Shown: piece after piece, positions 59,844 to 64,000 of the stretch | How the letters are laid out: each line of letters opens with the position of its first letter | How positions within the stretch are numbered: the first letter of the stretch is position 1 | The notes under the pieces: model-generated | Told to the model about the DNA's origin: nothing | Databases searched by the model: none | Seen by the model: the letters and a program-made list of their open reading frames with translations, nothing else | Program-made: the position numbers and the translations under genes | DNA from: Micromonospora polyrhachis | Lineage (GTDB): Bacteria > Actinomycetota > Actinomycetes > Mycobacteriales > Micromonosporaceae | DNA length: 64,000 bases | Direction of reading: 5' to 3' | NCBI RefSeq assembly: GCF_014203835.1 | Contig: NZ_JACHJW010000001.1 | Coordinates: 5,964,501-6,028,500, forward strand

Positions 59844-60676
59844 CGCAGCACTCCGGCTCTGCCGAGGAAGTCGCGCACCACCTGCTGGAACAGTTCGGGC
59901 TCCTCCAACTGCGGCGAGTGGCCGGACTTCTCGAAGACCACCAGCTCACCGTGGGGGATCAGGTCCGCGATGACCTGCGAGGCCGCCACCGGGGTACGCC
60001 AGTCGTGCCGGCCCACGGTGACCAGGGTCGGGCAGGTGATCGACGGCAGCTTCGGCTTCAGGTCGTACCTGGGCATGTTCTGCCCGAAGGCCGCGTTGTG
60101 CGTGCGGTAGTGGAACCGGGTGGCGGCCAACTTCGCCTCGTCCTTGGCCGGGTCGTGCTGGTGGTCGTAGAGCGGCAGGATCGCCCGCCAGTACTCCCGC
60201 AACTGTTCGTTGCTCTCGAACCGGCCGGTGCCGATCCGCTCGATGACCCACTCCGGGATCACCGAGCGGTCGGTGTTGCGGGCCCGCTCGACCGCCAGGT
60301 AGTCGTGTGAGGTGTCCGCCGCGGTGTCCCGCAGCACCAGCGCGGAGACCCGGTCCGGGTGGGCGATGGCGTACTCCAGGGCGATGAACCCGCCGTACGA
60401 GCCGCCGGCCATGACGATCTTCTCGTAGCCGAAGTGCTCCCGGATGGCGTCCACGTCGGCCACCCACTGCTCGTGGGTGAACGGCTCGTCGTCGCTGGAC
60501 TCGCCGGAGCCCCGGGCGTCGAAGACGATGACCCGCATCCGGTCGGAGAACGGTCCGAAGCTGCGCTTCGGCTCGTTGCGGGAGCCCAGCCCGGGTGCAC
60601 CGTGATGCACGATCATGGCTGGCCCGTCCTCCGGGCCGAACGCCTCGACGACCAGTTCTGCGCCGTTGATTTTCAT
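59840..60676 (-). CDS. Alpha/beta hydrolase, proline iminopeptidase-like (S33)
   Basis: 278 residues from ATG 60676. The oxyanion segment is IVHHGAPGLGS, the nucleophile elbow AGGSYGGFIALEYA (Ser about residue 92), the acid in VGRHDWRTP and the His in KSGHSPQLEEP. GGSYGG is the S33 prolyl aminopeptidase signature, consistent with trimming peptides brought in by the transporter. Overlaps the M24-fold gene by 4 bp. Confidence 0.87.
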   Translation of the reverse strand: MKINGAELVVEAFGPEDGPAMIVHHGAPGLGSRNEPKRSFGPFSDRMRVIVFDARGSGESSDDEPFTHEQWVADVDAIREHFGYEKIVMAGGSYGGFIALEYAIAHPDRVSALVLRDTAADTSHDYLAVERARNTDRSVIPEWVIERIGTGRFESNEQLREYWRAILPLYDHQHDPAKDEAKLAATRFHYRTHNAAFGQNMPRYDLKPKLPSITCPTLVTVGRHDWRTPVAASQVIADLIPHGELVVFEKSGHSPQLEEPELFQQVVRDFLGRAGVLR

Positions 60677-61854
60677 CGGACCCCCTGAATGACGTTGGAT
60701 TCCAGATCGCGCGGGTAGCCGGTGAGCCGACGTGGCCCGGACTCCTGCACCAGGACCGTGTCGGAGATGCGGTAGCCGGCGTGGCCGGGGACGTAGACAC
60801 CGGGCTCGCTGGAGAGCAGCATCCCGGGGGCGAGTACGGTGTCGTCGCCGTCCTCGACCCAGGGCGGCTCGTGCCCCTGTATCCCGATGCCGTGCCCCTG
60901 CCGGTGCCGGATGTAGTCGCCCAGCCCGTGCTCGCGCAGCACGTCCAGGCAGATCTTGTTGACCTCGGTGCAGGTCCGACCGGCCAGCATGGCCTGGGTG
61001 CCCACCTCCTGCGCCTGGCGGTCGGCCTCGTAGTAGCGCACCTGCTCGGCGGTGGGCTCGCCGACGACGAAGGTGCGTTCGCTCTCCACGAACCGGCTGG
61101 CCACCGCCGCACCGAGGGAGAGGATCAGGGTGTCGCCCGGCTGGATGCGTCGCCGGGTCGGCAACCCGTGCGGCAGGGCCGAGTTCGGCCCGGCGTAGAC
61201 CAGTCCACCGGCCAGCTTGGTGGTGTAGACGACCAGGTCGTAGTTGGCGTACATCTGGTCGGTGCCGTACCCGATGACGTGCCGGGCTATCTCGTCCTCG
61301 CGGGGCAGTGGCCCGCCGCTGGCCAGCGCCTCCTCGATCAGCGCCCGGCCGGCGGCCAGCATCTCGTCACAGATGCGGGCCGCCGCCTCGTGGAACGGGA
61401 TCTCCTCGGGGAACTTGCACAGCCGCAGCTTGGCGACCGCGTCGGTGGTCTCCAGTTCGGTCCCGGCGATGGCCCGGGACAGTGCCCGGTACGCGCCGAC
61501 CGACAGCCCAGCGCTCACCCCGATGCGCCGGCCCGGCCCGCCGGGGCGGGACAGTGCGGCGGCCAGTGTCTCCTCGGCGCTGACCACGCCCGGGTACTCG
61601 AAGTAGCTGACCGTCGGCACCGTGACGCCCTGCTGGGCGGCGTACTCCTCGTCGAGGCGGGGGATGACCAGCAGCGGATCGCCCGCACGAGGCATCCACA
61701 GGTAGACCGGTCGCTCGGTGGCGATGTAGAAGAAGCCACTGAGGAAGGCGACGTCGGCGGGGGAGGTGGCCAGGAAACCGTCCAGTCCACGTTCGTCCAA
61801 TGCCGCGTCGAGCCGGCTACGGACACTGGTGTAGAAGCTCTCGGGCAGTCGCAT
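60673..61854 (-). CDS. M24-fold (pita-bread) enzyme with replaced metal ligands
   Basis: 393 residues from ATG 61854, with N-terminal creatinase/prolidase domain and C-terminal pita-bread domain. Compared with E. coli PepP, the first metal Asp is Ser (LILSLGAA), the second is Glu (VESERTF) and the last Glu is Ser (RISDTVLV). The His (RQGHGIGIQGHEPP) and the middle Glu (SSEPGVY) are kept. Three of five ligands therefore differ, as in metal-free creatinase-type members. It may hydrolyse a C-N bond without metal rather than act as an Xaa-Pro peptidase. It sits inside the dpp operon. Confidence 0.85.
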   Translation of the reverse strand: MRLPESFYTSVRSRLDAALDERGLDGFLATSPADVAFLSGFFYIATERPVYLWMPRAGDPLLVIPRLDEEYAAQQGVTVPTVSYFEYPGVVSAEETLAAALSRPGGPGRRIGVSAGLSVGAYRALSRAIAGTELETTDAVAKLRLCKFPEEIPFHEAAARICDEMLAAGRALIEEALASGGPLPREDEIARHVIGYGTDQMYANYDLVVYTTKLAGGLVYAGPNSALPHGLPTRRRIQPGDTLILSLGAAVASRFVESERTFVVGEPTAEQVRYYEADRQAQEVGTQAMLAGRTCTEVNKICLDVLREHGLGDYIRHRQGHGIGIQGHEPPWVEDGDDTVLAPGMLLSSEPGVYVPGHAGYRISDTVLVQESGPRRLTGYPRDLESNVIQGVR

Positions 61855-61857
61855 GGG

Positions 61858-62739
61858 TCAGCCTCCGTTCCGGCGAGGGTCACGGGTGTCGTTGAACCGC
61901 ATACCGGCGAGGGTCGCCGCGAGCACCAGCAGCAGGATCGCCAGCGACGGGAAGAGCGTCTGCCACCAGGCGATCGCGATGGTGCCGCTGCGCTGGGCGT
62001 TGAGCAGGATGCGGCCCCAGGACCAGGCGTCGGGGTCGCCGAGACCGAGGAAGCTCAGGCCAGCCTCGGAGATCACCGCCCGCGAGGCGGTGAGCAGCAC
62101 ACTGACGATCATCAAGGAGACGACCGCCGGCAGGATCTCCCGGGTGACGATCCGCCACCCGGAGGCACCGAGCACCCGGGCCCCGTCGATGTAGGGCATC
62201 GCGCTGATCACCAGGCCCTGTGACCGGATCAGTCGGGCCACCTCGGGCCAGGCGAAGAGGCCGATGATGATGGTCAGGGTGACGACGCTGGGGCTGACCA
62301 CCGCCGCCAGCATGATCATCAGCGGCAGGGTGGGCAACGCCAGCATCACGTCGGTGATGACGGTGGCGACCGCGTCGATCGGGCGGAAGTAGGCTGCGGC
62401 CAACCCGATCGCGGTGCCCAGCACGATCGCGATCAGCGAAGCGGCCAGCCCGATCACCAGACTGGTCCGGGTGCCCCAGACCACCTGGGCGAAGATGTCC
62501 TGCCCGAGGTCGTCGGTACCGAACCAGTGCGCTCCCGACGGAGACTGCAGCACGTCCGGGCCGGCGCCCGCGGGCTCGTCGGCGATCAGCGGTGCGAAGA
62601 CCGCCATCACCACCATCACGACCAGCACCAGTACGGACAATGCTGCGGAGGGTTGGCGCAGGTAGGCGTACCAGGATCGCCTGGTGGCGGTTGGAACGAC
62701 CGGCGGTACCGACTGCTCGGTCAGCACAGGGGCGCTCAC
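61858..62739 (-). CDS. dppC: Peptide ABC transporter permease (DppC type)
   Basis: 293 residues from GTG 62739, with GGGAGGG upstream. Six membrane segments. The N-terminal cytoplasmic stretch and first helix are followed by HWFGTDDLGQDIFAQVVWGT, the DppC signature, and the EAA-like loop around ALGASGWRIVTREILPA (here VLGASGWRI). Only 3 bp separate it from the M24-fold gene. Confidence 0.94.
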   Translation of the reverse strand: MSAPVLTEQSVPPVVPTATRRSWYAYLRQPSAALSVLVLVVMVVMAVFAPLIADEPAGAGPDVLQSPSGAHWFGTDDLGQDIFAQVVWGTRTSLVIGLAASLIAIVLGTAIGLAAAYFRPIDAVATVITDVMLALPTLPLMIMLAAVVSPSVVTLTIIIGLFAWPEVARLIRSQGLVISAMPYIDGARVLGASGWRIVTREILPAVVSLMIVSVLLTASRAVISEAGLSFLGLGDPDAWSWGRILLNAQRSGTIAIAWWQTLFPSLAILLLVLAATLAGMRFNDTRDPRRNGG

Positions 62740-62798
62740 GGCACCCTCCCTTCGTTGATGGTGGTGGCGAACAGGACAGCGCTCACAGTGTTTTTTGG

Positions 62799-62912
62799 GT
62801 TCGCGACTGCGGGGCTCACTCGCTGCGCTCGTTCACTCCTCGCGCTCACGGTGCTGACTGGGTTCGCGACTGCGGGGCTCACTCGCTGCGCTCGTTCACT
62901 CCTCGCGCTCAC
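62799..62912 (-). repeat. Two copies of the long variant of the stop-anchored repeat
   Basis: Reverse-strand copies of 51 bp at 62862-62912 and 62799-62849 (63-bp period). They match the aroB/carB repeat but carry extra bases in the middle (GAGTGAACGAGCGCAGCGAGTGAGC instead of the shorter form). The dppB TGA stop (62911-62909) is the first TGA of the outer copy. Confidence 0.92.
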
Positions 62913-63862
62913 AGGCGGATCCTGGGGTTGAGGACCGCGTAGAGCATGTCGGTCAGCGCGTTGGCGATCACCACGGTGACGGCGAGCATGATGAACGCCC
63001 CCTGGATCACCGGGTAGTCCTGCTGGCCGACCGCCTCGTAGATCAGCCGGCCGACGCCGGGGTAGGCGAAGACGGTCTCGGTGAGCACCGCGCCGCCGAC
63101 CAGGGTGCCCAGTTGTAGACCCATCAGGGTCAGTGCCGGCAGGATCGCGTTGCGCAGACCGTGCTTCCAGACCCGGCGTCGGGCCGAGAGACCACGGGCC
63201 TGGGCGGCCCGGATGTAGTCCTCACCGAGGACCTCGATCATGTTGGTGCGCAGGGTCAACGCGTACGGGCCGAGTTGCACCAGCACCAGTGACAGCACCG
63301 GCAGCACCAGATGGTGGGCGAGGCTCAGGTAGGCCGCCGCGCCCCGGGTGTCCGGGTCGATCGCCCCACCGATCGGGAACCAGCCGAGCTGGGCCCCGAA
63401 GAAGACCAGCAGCAGGATGGCGACGCTGGGTACGAAGAGCGCGTTGGCGCTGATGCCGAAGCCCTGGAGTAGCCGGTCCATCAGCTTGCCGCGGTTGACC
63501 GCGGCGGTCACGCCGATCGGAATGCCGACGGCGATGGTGAGGATGAACGCCGTGCCGGCGAGCAGCAATGTCCAGGGCAGCCGGTCGAGGATGATGTCGG
63601 TGACCGGCTGGAGTTGCCGGAAGGAGATGCCCAGGTTGCCCTGGAGCAGCTCCCGCAGGTACGACACGTACTGCTCCCACAGTGGACGGTCCAGGCCGTA
63701 CGTCTTGAGCAGTGCCGCCTGCATCTCCGGCGTCATGTCCCCTTCGACCATCAGGGTCGTGGGGTCCCCCGGCAGGAGCCGGAGCAGGAAGAAGGTCGAA
63801 GTGATCGCGATCCACACGGTCAGGACGGCCTTCAGTGCCCGGCTGAGCACGAAACGCACCAC
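62909..63862 (-). CDS. dppB: Peptide ABC transporter permease (DppB type)
   Basis: 317 residues from GTG 63862, with AAGGAGGGG upstream. Six membrane segments; the first helix plus RLLPGDPTTLMVEG and DRPLWEQYVSYL are DppB-typical, and the EAA loop is VWKHGLRNAILPALTLMG. Its stop codon is the start of a dispersed repeat separating it from dppC. Confidence 0.94.
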   Translation of the reverse strand: MVRFVLSRALKAVLTVWIAITSTFFLLRLLPGDPTTLMVEGDMTPEMQAALLKTYGLDRPLWEQYVSYLRELLQGNLGISFRQLQPVTDIILDRLPWTLLLAGTAFILTIAVGIPIGVTAAVNRGKLMDRLLQGFGISANALFVPSVAILLLVFFGAQLGWFPIGGAIDPDTRGAAAYLSLAHHLVLPVLSLVLVQLGPYALTLRTNMIEVLGEDYIRAAQARGLSARRRVWKHGLRNAILPALTLMGLQLGTLVGGAVLTETVFAYPGVGRLIYEAVGQQDYPVIQGAFIMLAVTVVIANALTDMLYAVLNPRIRL

Positions 63863-63892
63863 GGGGGACCCCTCCTTTCCCTTTTGGTTGGG

Positions 63893-64000
63893 TTACTTGA
63901 CCGGGGTGACCTGGGCCAGCGAGTACGCGGTGACCATGCCGAGCAGGTCCGACGGCGACGCGACGAAGCCGGTGAACTTGCTGGCGTTGTAGGCGAACTG
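63893..64000 (-). CDS. 3' end of a peptide-binding lipoprotein (DppA type), partial
   Basis: 35 codons run from the right edge to TAA (63895-63893), encoding FAYNASKFTGFVASPSDL and ending in QVTPVK. Position directly upstream of dppB and the sequence style fit the family 5 solute-binding protein of this transporter. The rest lies outside the window, as does the operon promoter. Confidence 0.7.
   Translation of the reverse strand, partial: QFAYNASKFTGFVASPSDLLGMVTAYSLAQVTPVK

Overview
The window is G+C-rich DNA with strong G/C bias at third codon positions, many GTG starts and very tight gene packing. Its gene order is that of a filamentous actinobacterium: alaS-ruvX-mltG-aroE-aroC-aroK-aroB-aroQ-efp-nusB, then bldD, pyrR-pyrB-pyrC-carA-carB-pyrD-pyrF, mihF-gmk-rpoZ-coaBC-metK-priA and def-fmt-rsmB. 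BldD, the actinobacterial IHF (mihF) and the style of the intergenic palindromes point to the Micromonosporaceae (Micromonospora or a close relative). That placement is inference, not a database match. I see no rRNA, tRNA or CRISPR array.

Layout. Positions 1-5,100 hold accessory genes: an RmlD-like reductase, two GNAT acetyltransferases, an ArsR-type regulator with a phased operator array followed by an MFS exporter, and a small membrane protein. Positions 5,234-15,333 run from rarA through a proline-rich membrane protein and two small membrane-associated proteins into alaS, ruvX, mltG and aroE, mostly with overlapping start and stop codons. Positions 15,416-27,000 are the shikimate genes and efp-nusB, interrupted by an Hsp70-like/WD40 membrane fusion, a hydrolase/WYL-regulator/oxidoreductase block and a cupin-regulator/methyltransferase pair.

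Positions 26,750-29,332 hold a four-gene block with its own promoter: a tandem YbaB-like protein, an EspC/ESX-like small protein, a WXG-type protein and a membrane protein. Next come a secreted beta-helix protein and bldD, both on the minus strand. Positions 31,871-42,707 are the pyrimidine operon, headed by a PyrR-binding leader that folds over the pyrR ribosome binding site; bioA sits between pyrD and pyrF. Positions 42,879-52,878 carry mihF, a divergent guanylate kinase, rpoZ, coaBC, metK, priA, a P-loop/ParB-like fusion, def, fmt and an rsmB-type methyltransferase.

Positions 52,956-55,790 hold two tandem septum-formation-type lipoproteins and an inverted pair of IS-element remnants. From 55,789 to the right edge, all on the minus strand, is a peptide uptake and catabolism cluster: partial dppA, dppB, dppC, an M24-fold enzyme lacking several metal ligands, an S33-type hydrolase, dppD, dppF, an M19 dipeptidase and a GntR regulator.

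The core genes supply aromatic amino acids, pyrimidines, S-adenosylmethionine, CoA and translation initiation and termination-related factors. The most unusual items are the accessory insertions among them and a family of repeats that begins exactly at the TGA stop codon of upstream genes.
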